64,000 nucleotides of DNA, taken from positions 930,001 to 994,000 of the forward strand of contig NZ_KE150266.1 in assembly GCF_000411155.1 (NCBI RefSeq). Direction: 5' to 3'. Positions 18,248 through 28,047 of this stretch are shown in pieces. Origin of the DNA: Gleimia europaea ACS-120-V-Col10b. GTDB lineage: Bacteria > Actinomycetota > Actinomycetes > Actinomycetales > Actinomycetaceae. Below the pieces are notes generated by a model that saw only the letters and a list, made by a program, of their open reading frames with translations, was not told the origin of the DNA and made no database searches. Each line of letters starts with the position of its first letter. Position 1 is the first letter of the stretch. The translations under genes and the position numbers were made by a program.

Positions 18248-19645
18248 TTACGGACGGCCTCCAAACGGCACAAGATCGCCGTAGCGCAAGGGGTTCAAGC
18301 GAACGTAGTCACCGGGAACCGTTGCTTCCACCATCATGCCTCCACCGGCGTAAATCGCTACGTGGTAGATACCGTAGGCCGAGCCACCCGGCCCATAAAA
18401 CACGAGGTCACCAGGCTGAAGATTGTTGATGGACACGCGCTGGGTAGCCCAATACTGCTGTTGGGAAGTACGTGGCAACGAAACCCCCTGGCTGGCCCAA
18501 GCCGTCATTGCAAGTCCCGAACAGTCGTAGCCGCCAGCACCCGTGCCACCCCACAGGTACGGCACCCCGATACGAGCCTTCGCGAACGCAACAACCCCAG
18601 ACCCACCGGATCGAGCTTGAGCCGCCTCTGCCTGACGGCGCGCCTGCTCGGCAGCTTCCGCCTGGCGCCTTGCCTCTTCAGCAGCTTCCGCTTGGCGCCT
18701 TGCCTCCTCGACAGCTCGCGCTTCATCGGCGCGCCTCTGCTCCTCAGATCTGCGCCTGGCCTCGGCCTCTTCACGCGCCCGCTGAGCAGCCGCTTCTTCT
18801 AGCGCCCGAGCATTGTTCGCACTGGCCTGATCCCGCGCCGAGTTTTGATTGGCATTCTCTGCCTGACGAGCCGACTCAGCCTGGTTTACCAGGCCCTGGC
18901 TACGCTCAACGCGGGCCCGGCTAGCGGCCTCCTGGCGCGCATTTTGAGAACGCTCGATCTCGCTCTGCCGCGCCTGTTCTTCCGCAACCGTAGTGCCGCG
19001 ACGTTGTGCCAGTTGTGCAACCAAAGTGTCGCGACGCTGCTGCACCTGCGCTAGCGCGGCCTGCCTGCCTTCGGCGTAAGCCTGGATTTCCTGCGAACGC
19101 TTCTCAACCTCAGCCTGGGCCTCCTGCACCCGCATCTCAGTAGCTTCCGCCTGGTCTTCCATTGCTTTGGCAACCTGATGCATGGCAGCAACGCGCTGGA
19201 GCTTCGCATCGGTAATTTGCGACACCGTGTCAACGATCTTGCCGCGCCGTTCCATGTCGGCTAGCCCGTCCCGCGCCAAGAACGGAGCCAAGCGTTGCGC
19301 ATTACCCGAACCTGAGCGGTAAGTGGTCTGAGTCAAAGCCGCGAGCGTTTCTCGCTCTCCCTGGTATTTGTCCCACGAAGATGCCACCGCTTCTTTCGCG
19401 GCCTTTGCATCAGCCTGTGCCTGCGCTAGCTGTGACTGGGCCACAGCTAGTTCTTCAGCTACCTGCTGTACCCTCACGTTAGCTTCGGCTGACTCTGCAG
19501 ACACTTTTGCAAGTTCAACCTCAAGCTGCGCAACTGAAAGGCCACTGTAGTCATCGTCAGCAACTGCCAAGCCCGGCATTGCCAATACGAGACTTGCAGA
19601 TACCGTAAGCGCAACCACCGCGCCTTTACCAAAGTACTTACTCAC
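18248..19645 (-). CDS. Secreted NlpC/P60 peptidoglycan endopeptidase, RipA-like
   Basis: This secreted protein of about 465 residues starts with a signal peptide (MSKYFGKGAVVALTVSASLV, probably cleaved after LAVA-D). A long coiled coil follows, broken by low-complexity Ala/Glu/Arg/Gln repeats at the DNA level (18621-18710). The last 110 residues are an NlpC/P60 domain with catalytic Cys in GYDCSGLA, His in IYHVAIYAGG and a third polar residue near the C-terminus. Such RipA/CwlO-like enzymes cut gamma-D-Glu-DAP type peptide bonds during cell separation, with the coiled coil as control element. The GTG at 19645 gives a proper signal peptide; the frame opens 11 codons earlier. Confidence 0.9.
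   Translation of the reverse strand: MSKYFGKGAVVALTVSASLVLAMPGLAVADDDYSGLSVAQLEVELAKVSAESAEANVRVQQVAEELAVAQSQLAQAQADAKAAKEAVASSWDKYQGERETLAALTQTTYRSGSGNAQRLAPFLARDGLADMERRGKIVDTVSQITDAKLQRVAAMHQVAKAMEDQAEATEMRVQEAQAEVEKRSQEIQAYAEGRQAALAQVQQRRDTLVAQLAQRRGTTVAEEQARQSEIERSQNARQEAASRARVERSQGLVNQAESARQAENANQNSARDQASANNARALEEAAAQRAREEAEARRRSEEQRRADEARAVEEARRQAEAAEEARRQAEAAEQARRQAEAAQARSGGSGVVAFAKARIGVPYLWGGTGAGGYDCSGLAMTAWASQGVSLPRTSQQQYWATQRVSINNLQPGDLVFYGPGGSAYGIYHVAIYAGGGMMVEATVPGDYVRLNPLRYGDLVPFGGRP
18621..18710 (-). repeat. Three tandem 30-bp units in the NlpC/P60 gene
   Basis: Three head-to-tail 30-base units (18621-18650, 18651-18680, 18681-18710) encode A(E/Q)xARRQAEA repeats in the coiled coil. 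The second and third differ at only a few bases, so copy number may vary between strains. Confidence 0.8.
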
Positions 19646-19883
19646 TGAACACGATCTCCAGTTACGAAACTCATCCACTGATACGGGCCGCTAATTTCTC
19701 CTCCTAAAGTTACCGTAACGCCACACCCATTTCCACAAATCGTCGCTACCATTACAAAGCACCTCGGCGTGTCGCCTTGAACCTAAACATTTTTCGCTTC
19801 GAAAACAGGTTACGGTTCAACCATTTCTATTTTTTCCACCGGGCGCGGGCATATTTATATCCCTCAGCGTTTAAGCTCGATGT

Positions 19884-21038
19884 ATGGGCGACATTAATCC
19901 AAAAGCCGGTTTTGGCAACTTTCCTATCCCCCGCGCAGGCCAGTGGAGCCCCGATGTGCTCGGCCCCGGATTTGAGGCACAAACCCTACAACTACTGCCC
20001 GATGATGAGGGCGAAGTGCTCGCCACCCTCGTCCGACACGACGCCAGCCAAGACCCCCACGCCCTCGCAGGCACTCCCGAAGAGCCAACATTTAGAGCAC
20101 TTTACATTCACGGGTGGAACGACTACTTTCATCAGCGCGAACTCGCCCGCCAAATCGCTCTTGCAGGCGGACAGTTCTTTGGTCTCGACCTGCGAAAATA
20201 CGGGCGCTCCTGGCGACGAAACCAAACTTTTGGCTGGACCCAGAACCTGGCCGACTACGACGAAGACATCGCCGAAGCCCTCCTCATCATGGGCGAAGAC
20301 CTTCCCGTGGTGTTGCTGGGGCACTCCACGGGCGGCCTCACCGCAACGCTGTGGGCGGCCCATCACCCCGGACGCCTGGCCGGACTTTGGCTCAACTCGG
20401 CGTGGCTAGAGCTCCAAACTTCCTCCCTTGCACGGGTTCCCACAAAACAAGCCGTGCAATTAATCGCGTCGCGCGAACCCCACCGCATCCTCCCCACGGG
20501 CGGCAACGACTTCTACGGCATTTCCCTGCGCGGGTGGAATAAAGACGATGGGGAGATGCCGAGCGACCTCCTGCCCTACAAATACGACCCGTCCCTAGCC
20601 GGCTGGGGTCTGATTCCCGAGTGGAAAGCAACTGGACGGGACATTCACGCCGGCTGGCTTGCAGCCGTCATCACCGGCCACCAAGAGGTAGCTAACGGGC
20701 TGGATATCGACTGCCCCGTGATGAACATTTCCTCCACCCACACGTTTGCGGGCTCTGAGTGGAGCGCCGACGTGCGCTACCAAGACACGGTGCTGGACGC
20801 CGACCTGATCGCCGAACGCGGCGCTCGTTTGGGTAGCAACGTCCTGATCCGCCGGTTCGCCGGCGTACACGACCTGGCACTCTCGGTTCCTCCCGTGCGC
20901 CGGCAACTGTGGAGCGCCACCCTCCACTGGCTACGCTTTAGCGTATTGAGATCGCAAGCCCTTGCGCCGACAGAATCAGCTGAACAGTTCCGCCTGCGCG
21001 TGCCAGAACCAGTGGACGTCCAGCTAGCACCGAGATAG
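19884..21038 (+). CDS. Alpha/beta hydrolase, lysophospholipase-like
   Basis: This soluble protein of 384 residues has an alpha/beta hydrolase fold. The nucleophile elbow is LLGHSTGGL, an oxyanion/early-strand segment reads ALYIHGWNDYFHQRELA, and the likely catalytic His is in GVHDLALS. The closest family by layout is the serine aminopeptidase S33/monoglyceride lipase-like group (PF12146); substrate unknown. No clear ribosome site precedes the ATG, and the start could lie elsewhere in the first 20 codons. It stands alone, divergent from the NlpC/P60 gene and convergent with the RAMA-domain gene. Confidence 0.8.
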   Translation: MGDINPKAGFGNFPIPRAGQWSPDVLGPGFEAQTLQLLPDDEGEVLATLVRHDASQDPHALAGTPEEPTFRALYIHGWNDYFHQRELARQIALAGGQFFGLDLRKYGRSWRRNQTFGWTQNLADYDEDIAEALLIMGEDLPVVLLGHSTGGLTATLWAAHHPGRLAGLWLNSAWLELQTSSLARVPTKQAVQLIASREPHRILPTGGNDFYGISLRGWNKDDGEMPSDLLPYKYDPSLAGWGLIPEWKATGRDIHAGWLAAVITGHQEVANGLDIDCPVMNISSTHTFAGSEWSADVRYQDTVLDADLIAERGARLGSNVLIRRFAGVHDLALSVPPVRRQLWSATLHWLRFSVLRSQALAPTESAEQFRLRVPEPVDVQLAPR

Positions 21039-21071
21039 CTCGCGCGGTGTTCGTCCCTCCGGCACCGAGTC

Positions 21072-22319
21072 TTAACCGCGACGGCGGCGGCCCTGCTTTG
21101 GGCTCCCCAAGTTTTGGTACTCTTCGCGAATCTCGCGATTGACTTCTTCTAGCGATTCCGCAAGCGTTGGGCCAAGACGATCCCCCAGATGCCAGTTTTG
21201 CCAGCCGTCAAACCGGCTCGACCCGCTCACCATTGCTGCAGCCTCGTTAGGATCCTTAGTTGACCATCCCAGGGATGAAATAACGCCATTTGGTGCCAAC
21301 GTTGCCGTGTGTACACCATTTTCGCTTTGCCACACGAGGGCGGTGTCTTCTCCTAGAATTCCAGCAATCACCTCGATGGCATCCTCGCCCGGTTGCAACT
21401 GGGGAATCTGCGCGGATGGCTGCCCGGCGGGAGCGGCTTGCGCCTCTTTTGGCTCGAGCGAAGGTGCAGGCATGGGGGCGGGAGCCGGCGCTTCTTCTGG
21501 CACCACTGGCTCGGGCTCCGGTTCTACCTCCACAGGCTCCGGCTTTGCCTCCGGTTGCGCGGACTCGTGCTCAACCTGTGACGTAGAAGCCTGCGCCGTT
21601 TCAACTTCTTCCCACGGATCGTAGGAGCGCGTTGTCGCCGAATGCCTAAGGGGTTTGTTCTCAGGTACTTGCTCAGAAGCAGTTTTCTCAGCTTTGCGTT
21701 CAAGCTCGAGCGCATGGGGAGTGGATCCAAGCAGGAGGTTCGGGTTGTGCCCATACATCCTGGGCCCCACTGCCTCAACATCAATAAATCTGCGCCCGTT
21801 AGACATCTCCCGCACGGAAATTTCATGAACCTCCACGCCAGAAGAGGCCAACACGTCTAGCGCGGGCCGCACGGAATCACTGATTTCTCCAGCAACGAGG
21901 ATTAGGCGGGGCCCGGGTGCGGGAGATGTGGGCATGGCATCGCGAAACTCGGTCCACCCGGCGCGAAACCCTTGCATGCCCGATGGGTATTGGGCAGCCA
22001 GGTCATTCCACCCGAGCGCGGCCGTGTCAGCCAGACGAGAGAGAGAATCGATCATCGTCTGTGAATCGAGTCGGTCAACCACCTCGATGGACACAACCTG
22101 GCCGGATGCGTCCAATGCCGTCAGACGTGGCTGCTCCGCGTCACTGCCCGCTTCCACCTCGCCGACATCTTGCCAAAATATGGGAAACAGCGGACGGCCA
22201 ACGATCTCAAGTACCTGTTCTCGCACTGAAGCCAGAATGTCTCTAGCTATCTCGCCGGGCACACTGCGGCCGAATTGGGCGGGGATCAGGTGACCGTCAT
22301 CAAATTCGAAAAGCGCCAT
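21072..22319 (-). CDS. RAMA-like (modified-DNA reader) domain protein with nuclease-like N-terminus
   Basis: This protein of 415 residues has three parts. Residues 1 to about 190 read as an alpha/beta domain whose strand pattern (VVSIEVVD, PRLILVAGEIS, VEVHEISVRE) resembles PD-(D/E)XK nuclease-like domains, but the usual catalytic E-x-K is not seen. Residues 190-310 are a Pro/Glu/Ala-rich linker with PEPEPVVPEEAPAPAPMP-type repeats. Residues 314-385 resemble the RAMA domain ('restriction system modified-DNA reader'): DPNEAAAMVSGS then FDGWQNWHLGD match the SAA...GW..W pattern. The C-terminus ends GRRRRG. I start at the ATG at 22319 after AGGACGG. No methylase or restriction gene lies next to it. 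Domain names rest on pattern memory. Confidence 0.65.
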   Translation of the reverse strand: MALFEFDDGHLIPAQFGRSVPGEIARDILASVREQVLEIVGRPLFPIFWQDVGEVEAGSDAEQPRLTALDASGQVVSIEVVDRLDSQTMIDSLSRLADTAALGWNDLAAQYPSGMQGFRAGWTEFRDAMPTSPAPGPRLILVAGEISDSVRPALDVLASSGVEVHEISVREMSNGRRFIDVEAVGPRMYGHNPNLLLGSTPHALELERKAEKTASEQVPENKPLRHSATTRSYDPWEEVETAQASTSQVEHESAQPEAKPEPVEVEPEPEPVVPEEAPAPAPMPAPSLEPKEAQAAPAGQPSAQIPQLQPGEDAIEVIAGILGEDTALVWQSENGVHTATLAPNGVISSLGWSTKDPNEAAAMVSGSSRFDGWQNWHLGDRLGPTLAESLEEVNREIREEYQNLGSPKQGRRRRG

Positions 22320-22399
22320 ATCGTTCCGTCCTAGTCTCAATTGCTCCTATTGTGTCACGAACCCGCCGTAGTTTGACACTTGTTATTAGCGTGCTGACA

Positions 22400-25300
22400 T
22401 CATGCGTTGGTGGCGTTTCGATTTTGATTATGTTTGATTAGCGAGGCTAGGTGCATTCCGTCACGATCCGCCAGCTGTTGCGCCTGGGTGCGGCACGAGA
22501 AACCATCCGCCAAATAGATGGCATCCGGGTGCTGGGAGAGGGCGGGGAGCAAGGACTGTTGCGCTACTTTTAGCGAGGTTTCGTAGTGGCCTGCCTCCAT
22601 TCCAAAGTTTCCCGCCAAGCCGCAGCATCCCGAAAGCTTAATGAGCTTGGCGCCGGCGCGATTCAAGAGAGTCTCGTCCGCCTCCCAGCCCATCACCGAA
22701 TAGTGGTGACAGTGAGGTTGCGCCACGACTTCTTTGCCCGCCAGATTAGGCATCCAGTCCGTTGTGTCCGGGCCGATGGGAGCCGGCGCCGTGAGGAGCT
22801 CTGCCAGCGTGTAAACAGCTGAGCTAACGGTTTCTACCTGCGCGGGAATGTTCAGATCCAGAGCGTCATCGCGTAGCACTGCCGTGCAGGATGGTTCTAC
22901 CCCCACTATGGGGATGCCGGCAAGTGCAAACGGAGTTAGCTGTTTAACGAGCGTAGTGATTTTCTTCCGGGCCGTGTCGAGTTGCCCAGTTGTAATCCAA
23001 GTTAGGCCGCAGCACAGGTCTTGGGGAGGCAAGAGCGGGGTGTACCCGGCTGAGACGAGGACATCTATCATGTCCCGCGCGCCGACGTCGTTAATGGACT
23101 GAGAGAAAGAATCTGCCCACAGCACCACGTATTTCTTGCCGTTAGCGGAGCGGGGCACGGCGCTGGTTTTGCGTGCACACGTGTGCTTGGGCGCCCAGTT
23201 GTTGAACAGGTGGCTTTGCAACTGCGGCATTTGCCTGCGCGAATCTATACCGGCAATTTTGAACGCCAAATTCCGTATCGGCGCTATCTTCATAGCGGTA
23301 TTGGCTATCGCTGCCATGCCGGGAATGGTGGCGGTAAGCCTGGTCCACACCGGTAGCCGTCCAAGAAGATAATGCGAGGTGGGGCGCACCTTCCCCCGGT
23401 AGCGCCGGTAGTTCACCTCGGACCTGTACTTCGCCATGTCAACTCCCGCCGGACAATCTGCCGCGCAGGCTTTGCAAGCCAGACACAGGTCAAGTGCACG
23501 CGTCACGCGCGGATCGTCCCACGTTGTGATTAGCTCACCGTTGGCTAATTCTTCGAGTATGCGCGCCCTGCCTCTAGTGGAATCGATTTCATTCTTTGTT
23601 GCGTTGTAGGAGGGGCACATGAACTCCCCATTCCCGCTGTTATCGGCGCGACATTTTGACACGCCGGTACAACGGTGCACTGCGGTGGTGAAGTCCGCAT
23701 GGTCGCGGCGGAATTGGAATCCGGTTGCCGCTGGAATCGGTTTCGCGGCGGGGCGGCGCAAACCGATTTCAAGATTGTCGGGAGCTATCTCTTTTTGCAG
23801 TTGCTCAAACGCGTGGTGATCCGGGTGTGACCCGGCCGCCCCCACCAGCGGCTGCGGACGCGTCAAAACTCCCGGATTCATGAGATTTTGCGGGTCAAAC
23901 AGATGCTTGATTGCTGCAAAGATCTGAAGCATTTGCGGGCTGTACATGTATTTGAGCAGTTCGGATCGGGAGCGTCCGTCCCCGTGTTCGCCCGACACGG
24001 ACCCACCATATTTGCCCAGCAGTTTCGCACTGTCGATCAAGAACTCTTTTGACCTGCCAACCCCGGCCTGCGAACCAAGCGGCATGTCCAGGCGAACGTG
24101 AACGCAACCATCACCAAAATGGCCGTACAAAAGGCCGTTAATTCCGTAGCTATCCATGAGGGCGGTGAAATCTGCCAGGTAGTCACCCAGGTTTTGCGGC
24201 GGGACAGCCGCGTCCTCCCAACCGGGCCACGCCTGCTCATTTCCCCCTACAACGTTGCCTTCATCGTCGAGTTCAACGGGCGTGCGCCCACCGAGGCCGG
24301 CGCCATCGGCCCGGATGCGCCACAGCCGGGCAGCGTCCTTACCGGGCGAATAGATTACCACAGCGTTCGAGTTTGCGCTCGCTGCCATGGCCTGCGCGCG
24401 CCTCATCGCATCATCGAGGTCAGCGCCACCGACCTCGCACAGGAGCCAGCCCTCGCCCGCCGGAAGCTCCGGGACAGCGCCAGGACCTTTGTGCACGCGA
24501 ACTACATCGACAAGGCGCTTATCCAAGCCTTCAACCGCGAGCGGATCATGCGCGAGGATTGCGGGCACGTCCCTGCCCGCCTCGATCATGTTCGGATACC
24601 CAATGGCCACGAGGACGGGAGCGCACGGAATATCTACGAGCTTAACTTCGATTTCCAGCGCGCACGCGAGCGTCCCCTCGGTTCCAACCAGCATCCCTGC
24701 CAAGTTGGCACCGCTTTCGGGTAGCAGGTACTCCAGAGAATAGCCGGACACTTGCCGGCCAAACCGCCCCATCTCGGTGCGGATAGGAGCCAGGTTCGCG
24801 TCAACCAGTTCCTGCAGGCCAGGAACGTCCGCAAGACTCCCTTGACTGGCAGTGAAGTGGCGGCCGCACCCGTCCACAACTTCCAAAGACACAATATTTT
24901 CGGAGGTTTTACCCCACGCTGTAGCGTGCGGACCGCACGCATTATTACCTACCATGCCGCCGATTGTGCATCGGTTTTGCGTGGACGGGTCAGGCCCAAA
25001 ACGCAACCCGTATTTTCCGGCCTCCTGCTGGAGCGTTGCCTCAATACAGCCCGGCTCCACTATCGCGGTTTTCTTTTGCGGATCCACCGAAAGTACGCGG
25101 TTCATGTGGCGCATAAAGTCGATAACCAGGCCCGGGCCGATTGCATTTCCCGCGCATGACGTTCCCGATCCGCGAGGCGTGAGTGGAATGCCGAGTTCGC
25201 GCGCAACATTGATGGCGAGGATGGCCTCAGCCTTATCTACCGGAGCAAAAACGACGTTAGGCACAACCCGGTAATTGCCGGCGTCCGTGGAATACAGCGC

Positions 25301-25447
25301 CCGCGCTGTGGTGGTGAAGTCAAGTTCGCCGCGAACCCGCTCAGACAGGCGGGAGGCGAACTGGCGTAAAACCTCAGTATCCGGCTGGTTAGGATCCGGA
25401 TTATTTGGGTCAAGCGTTTCAAACGATGCAGTTGGAGCGGTAGGCAT
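22400..25447 (-). CDS. FAD-binding and Fe-S-binding D-2-hydroxyacid (D-lactate/glycolate-type) dehydrogenase
   Basis: This protein of 1015 residues fuses a GlcD-like flavin half to a GlcF-like iron-sulfur half. The N-terminal PCMH-type FAD domain has TPRGSGTSCAGNAIGPG and CTIGGMVGNNACGPHA; the FAD-oxidase C domain has LYGHFGDGCVHVRLD and GEHGDGRSRSELL. The second half has cysteine clusters CTGVSKCRADNSG and CLACKACAADCPAG for Fe-S centres, and the CCG pair near the C-terminus (LSGCCGLAGNFGMEAGHYE). Such enzymes oxidise D-lactate or related hydroxyacids and pass electrons to the quinone pool at the membrane. The substrate is not certain. It is monocistronic and divergent from the alpha-galactoside operon. 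Confidence 0.9.
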   Translation of the reverse strand: MPTAPTASFETLDPNNPDPNQPDTEVLRQFASRLSERVRGELDFTTTARALYSTDAGNYRVVPNVVFAPVDKAEAILAINVARELGIPLTPRGSGTSCAGNAIGPGLVIDFMRHMNRVLSVDPQKKTAIVEPGCIEATLQQEAGKYGLRFGPDPSTQNRCTIGGMVGNNACGPHATAWGKTSENIVSLEVVDGCGRHFTASQGSLADVPGLQELVDANLAPIRTEMGRFGRQVSGYSLEYLLPESGANLAGMLVGTEGTLACALEIEVKLVDIPCAPVLVAIGYPNMIEAGRDVPAILAHDPLAVEGLDKRLVDVVRVHKGPGAVPELPAGEGWLLCEVGGADLDDAMRRAQAMAASANSNAVVIYSPGKDAARLWRIRADGAGLGGRTPVELDDEGNVVGGNEQAWPGWEDAAVPPQNLGDYLADFTALMDSYGINGLLYGHFGDGCVHVRLDMPLGSQAGVGRSKEFLIDSAKLLGKYGGSVSGEHGDGRSRSELLKYMYSPQMLQIFAAIKHLFDPQNLMNPGVLTRPQPLVGAAGSHPDHHAFEQLQKEIAPDNLEIGLRRPAAKPIPAATGFQFRRDHADFTTAVHRCTGVSKCRADNSGNGEFMCPSYNATKNEIDSTRGRARILEELANGELITTWDDPRVTRALDLCLACKACAADCPAGVDMAKYRSEVNYRRYRGKVRPTSHYLLGRLPVWTRLTATIPGMAAIANTAMKIAPIRNLAFKIAGIDSRRQMPQLQSHLFNNWAPKHTCARKTSAVPRSANGKKYVVLWADSFSQSINDVGARDMIDVLVSAGYTPLLPPQDLCCGLTWITTGQLDTARKKITTLVKQLTPFALAGIPIVGVEPSCTAVLRDDALDLNIPAQVETVSSAVYTLAELLTAPAPIGPDTTDWMPNLAGKEVVAQPHCHHYSVMGWEADETLLNRAGAKLIKLSGCCGLAGNFGMEAGHYETSLKVAQQSLLPALSQHPDAIYLADGFSCRTQAQQLADRDGMHLASLIKHNQNRNATNA

Positions 25448-25786
25448 GCCCTCAGTGTGTCATGACTTTGCCAACTTTTGAGAAAGTGTCCAGCGATAGA
25501 AAACAGACGTATCAACCTGAAATCCGGCATTATCCTCGCCGTTCCCACCTCTAAGATCTTTTGCATCCTGCATTCTTGCGCCCCTCACGTCGCAATAATG
25601 ACAGGCCCAACAAAACACCTCAAGGCGTACCGGTAGCGAAAGTAGGCCCGGCACCCCAAGCCACATTTTGCGACTACGAGCAATATAACGGTTTGGTAAC
25701 TACGCCCTCACCTCTGGTCTACGCGTGTAGATCGTGTTAGCTTTGTCACTGCAGAAGCATTTTGACGCAGTTCAAAGGAGACCCGC
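25448..25786. other. Intergenic region between the dehydrogenase and the alpha-galactoside operon
   Basis: About 340 bases without a supportable gene separate two divergent transcription units. It must carry both promoters. The only structure I see is the 14-base inverted repeat at 25718-25731, listed separately. The first half is A+T-richer than its flanks. Confidence 0.6.
25718..25731. promoter_or_regulatory. Candidate operator for the LacI-type regulator of the alpha-galactoside operon
   Basis: The inverted repeat TCTACGCGTGTAGA lies 55 bases upstream of the alpha-galactosidase start, within the presumed promoter. LacI-family operators are short palindromes with a central CG, and a LacI gene lies in this operon. 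The assignment is by position and symmetry only. Confidence 0.3.
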
Positions 25787-28015
25787 GTGAAAGATAAAGC
25801 AATCGACGCCGTATATATGTGCGCCGGAGATACCGGATTCATCCTGGACAATTCCTTCGGCGCAATCCCCCAGGTTTGCTACTGGGGCCCTACCTTAGGC
25901 GTTCTAACTGCATCTGATGTGAAGGCGGCGATTATCAGCAGCCGAGAATCCCTGGACGGAAACGCACCCGACGATCACGTTGCTTCAAGCCTCATTCCGC
26001 TCGAATCCGACGGCTGGCTGGGACGTCCAGCTCTGGCAGGACACCGCGCCGACGGCACTAGTTGGGCGCCACGCTTTAAGGCCGCGCAAGTTGAATTACC
26101 TGACAACTGCCGTGTTGAAGACGGGGTCGCATTTGTTGCCAATGAACCGGTCACGTTCTCTACAACTTCAGATGGCTCGCAGCTGGCTTTAAAGATTATC
26201 GTGGAACCGTTCGAACAAGGCCCCCTGCGTATTCGGGCGCAGTTAACCAACCTTTCTGATTGTGACTATTACTTGGAAGAGCTGGGCATCGCACTTAACT
26301 TGCCGCTAGAAGCCAATGAGATCTTCGATACCACCGGAAGGTGGGGCAAGGAGCGCGTAGGCCAGCGTCGCCCGGTAGTTTTGGGTTGCGACCTGCGCGA
26401 AGGACGCCACGGACGCACGGGATTCGACGCTCCCGGATTCACTTTTGTTGGCCCGCAAGGCTTTTCGTTCCGCCAGGGTGAGGTCTGGGGTCTACACACC
26501 GCGTGGTCTGGAAATCATCGTACCTGGGTTGAAAAGTCCATCGCCGGCCAGCAGGTTATTGCCGGTTCTGAAGTACTCATGCCCGGTGAGGTTACGCTGA
26601 GTAAAGACGAGACGTACTCAACTCCTTGGTTCTACGCCGTGCATGGTTACGGCCTAGATGATGCTGCCCAGCAGGTACATCGCTGGTTCCGTAGCCGCAA
26701 GAATCACCCTAAGACCAAGCGCCCCGTAACCCTGAACGTGTGGGAAGCAGTCTACTTTGACCACCATCTTCCCAAGTTGCAGAAGCTAGCTCAAAAGGCT
26801 GCAGAGATTGGTGTGGAGCGTTTCGTCCTCGACGACGGTTGGTTCCTTGGCCGCCGTGATGACTATAGGGGACTGGGAGACTGGTACGTCGATAAAGACG
26901 TTTGGCCAAACGGACTATCACCATTGGCTGACATGGTGCACGACCTCGGCATGCAATTTGGGCTCTGGTTTGAGCCCGAAATGATTAACGAAGATTCAAA
27001 CCTTGCCCGCGAGCATCCAGACTGGATCCTGGCCGCACAGGGTAGCACTGACGCGAAAGATCTACCGCTACAGTGGCGCCATCAGCAGGTTCTCAACATC
27101 GCAATTCCGGAAGCATTTGAGTATGTTAAAGATCGCGTTGTGTCGCTGGTGCGTGAGTATTCGATCGACTACATTAAGTGGGATCATAATCGCGACCTAA
27201 TCGAGGCGGGTAACACACAGTTAGGTGGACGCGCCAGCGTGTCCGTGCAAACACACGCGGCCTACCGTTTATTCGACGCAATTAAGGCAGAATGCCCCGG
27301 CCTCGAAATTGAAAGCTGTTCTTCAGGAGGCGGCCGCGTCGATCTGGAGGTCTTGCAGCACACCGACCGATTCTGGGTGTCGGACTGTATTGATCCGGTT
27401 GAGCGTCAAGAGATGACCCGCTGGTACAACCAGGTGTCACCACCGGAGCTCATGGGCACGCACGTGGCATCAACCGAATCGCACACCACCGGGCGCCACT
27501 CCACTATGGCCATGCGCGGCGGAACCGCACTTTGGGGCCATTTCGGAATCGAGTGGGACATTCTTGAAGCCACCGACAGCGAGATGTCTGACCTGAAGGA
27601 CTGGATCGCGTTCTACAAGTTGAACCGAGACTTCCTCCACTCTGCGGATATTGTTCGCTGCGAAACTCCCGATGAAACGATTTGGCTGCACGGAGTAGTT
27701 GCGAACGATCAGTCTCGCGCCCTATTCCAAATGGTTACGCGCGGACGATCCGCTATTTCGCCGCGCGGCAGGCTGCGCTTTAGCGGATTGGATGATTCGC
27801 GCACCTACCGCATTCGCCCGGTAATCGTTGGCAGTGAACCATCGGGGCTAGTACCGCCCCTGTGGTTTGGCAAGCTTAGCCAGCCCGCTGAAGGCAGCGC
27901 CTGGCATTACTTTGACGGAATCACTACCACCGGTTCCGTTCTACAAAATTCCGGTGTGCAGACGCCCCGTCTACACACTGACCAGACGCTACTTTTCGAA
28001 ATAGTCGAGAAGTAG
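25787..28015 (+). CDS. Alpha-galactosidase, glycoside hydrolase family 36
   Basis: This enzyme of 742 residues releases alpha-1,6-linked galactose from melibiose, raffinose and related sugars. An N-terminal beta-sandwich precedes the TIM barrel, which holds FVLDDGWFLGRRDDY, FGLWFEPEMINEDSN, the nucleophile in YIKWDHNRDL (Asp466) and the acid/base in FWVSDCIDP (Asp533); ESCSSGGGRVDLEV is also diagnostic. No signal peptide, so it acts on sugar already imported by the ABC transporter encoded next. GTG start with AAAGGAG seven bases upstream. First gene of a six-gene operon. Confidence 0.95.
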   Translation: MKDKAIDAVYMCAGDTGFILDNSFGAIPQVCYWGPTLGVLTASDVKAAIISSRESLDGNAPDDHVASSLIPLESDGWLGRPALAGHRADGTSWAPRFKAAQVELPDNCRVEDGVAFVANEPVTFSTTSDGSQLALKIIVEPFEQGPLRIRAQLTNLSDCDYYLEELGIALNLPLEANEIFDTTGRWGKERVGQRRPVVLGCDLREGRHGRTGFDAPGFTFVGPQGFSFRQGEVWGLHTAWSGNHRTWVEKSIAGQQVIAGSEVLMPGEVTLSKDETYSTPWFYAVHGYGLDDAAQQVHRWFRSRKNHPKTKRPVTLNVWEAVYFDHHLPKLQKLAQKAAEIGVERFVLDDGWFLGRRDDYRGLGDWYVDKDVWPNGLSPLADMVHDLGMQFGLWFEPEMINEDSNLAREHPDWILAAQGSTDAKDLPLQWRHQQVLNIAIPEAFEYVKDRVVSLVREYSIDYIKWDHNRDLIEAGNTQLGGRASVSVQTHAAYRLFDAIKAECPGLEIESCSSGGGRVDLEVLQHTDRFWVSDCIDPVERQEMTRWYNQVSPPELMGTHVASTESHTTGRHSTMAMRGGTALWGHFGIEWDILEATDSEMSDLKDWIAFYKLNRDFLHSADIVRCETPDETIWLHGVVANDQSRALFQMVTRGRSAISPRGRLRFSGLDDSRTYRIRPVIVGSEPSGLVPPLWFGKLSQPAEGSAWHYFDGITTTGSVLQNSGVQTPRLHTDQTLLFEIVEK

Positions 28016-28047
28016 GAAACCAATAAAGACGAAGGAGTCTTTTCACG

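Noticed and set aside
19646..19883. c-di-AMP (ydaO-type) riboswitch before the NlpC/P60 gene
   Set aside because: Such switches often control actinobacterial NlpC/P60 genes and disA is present, but the conserved GGGGAACC core and its paired elements are not visible here. A covariance-model search would settle it.
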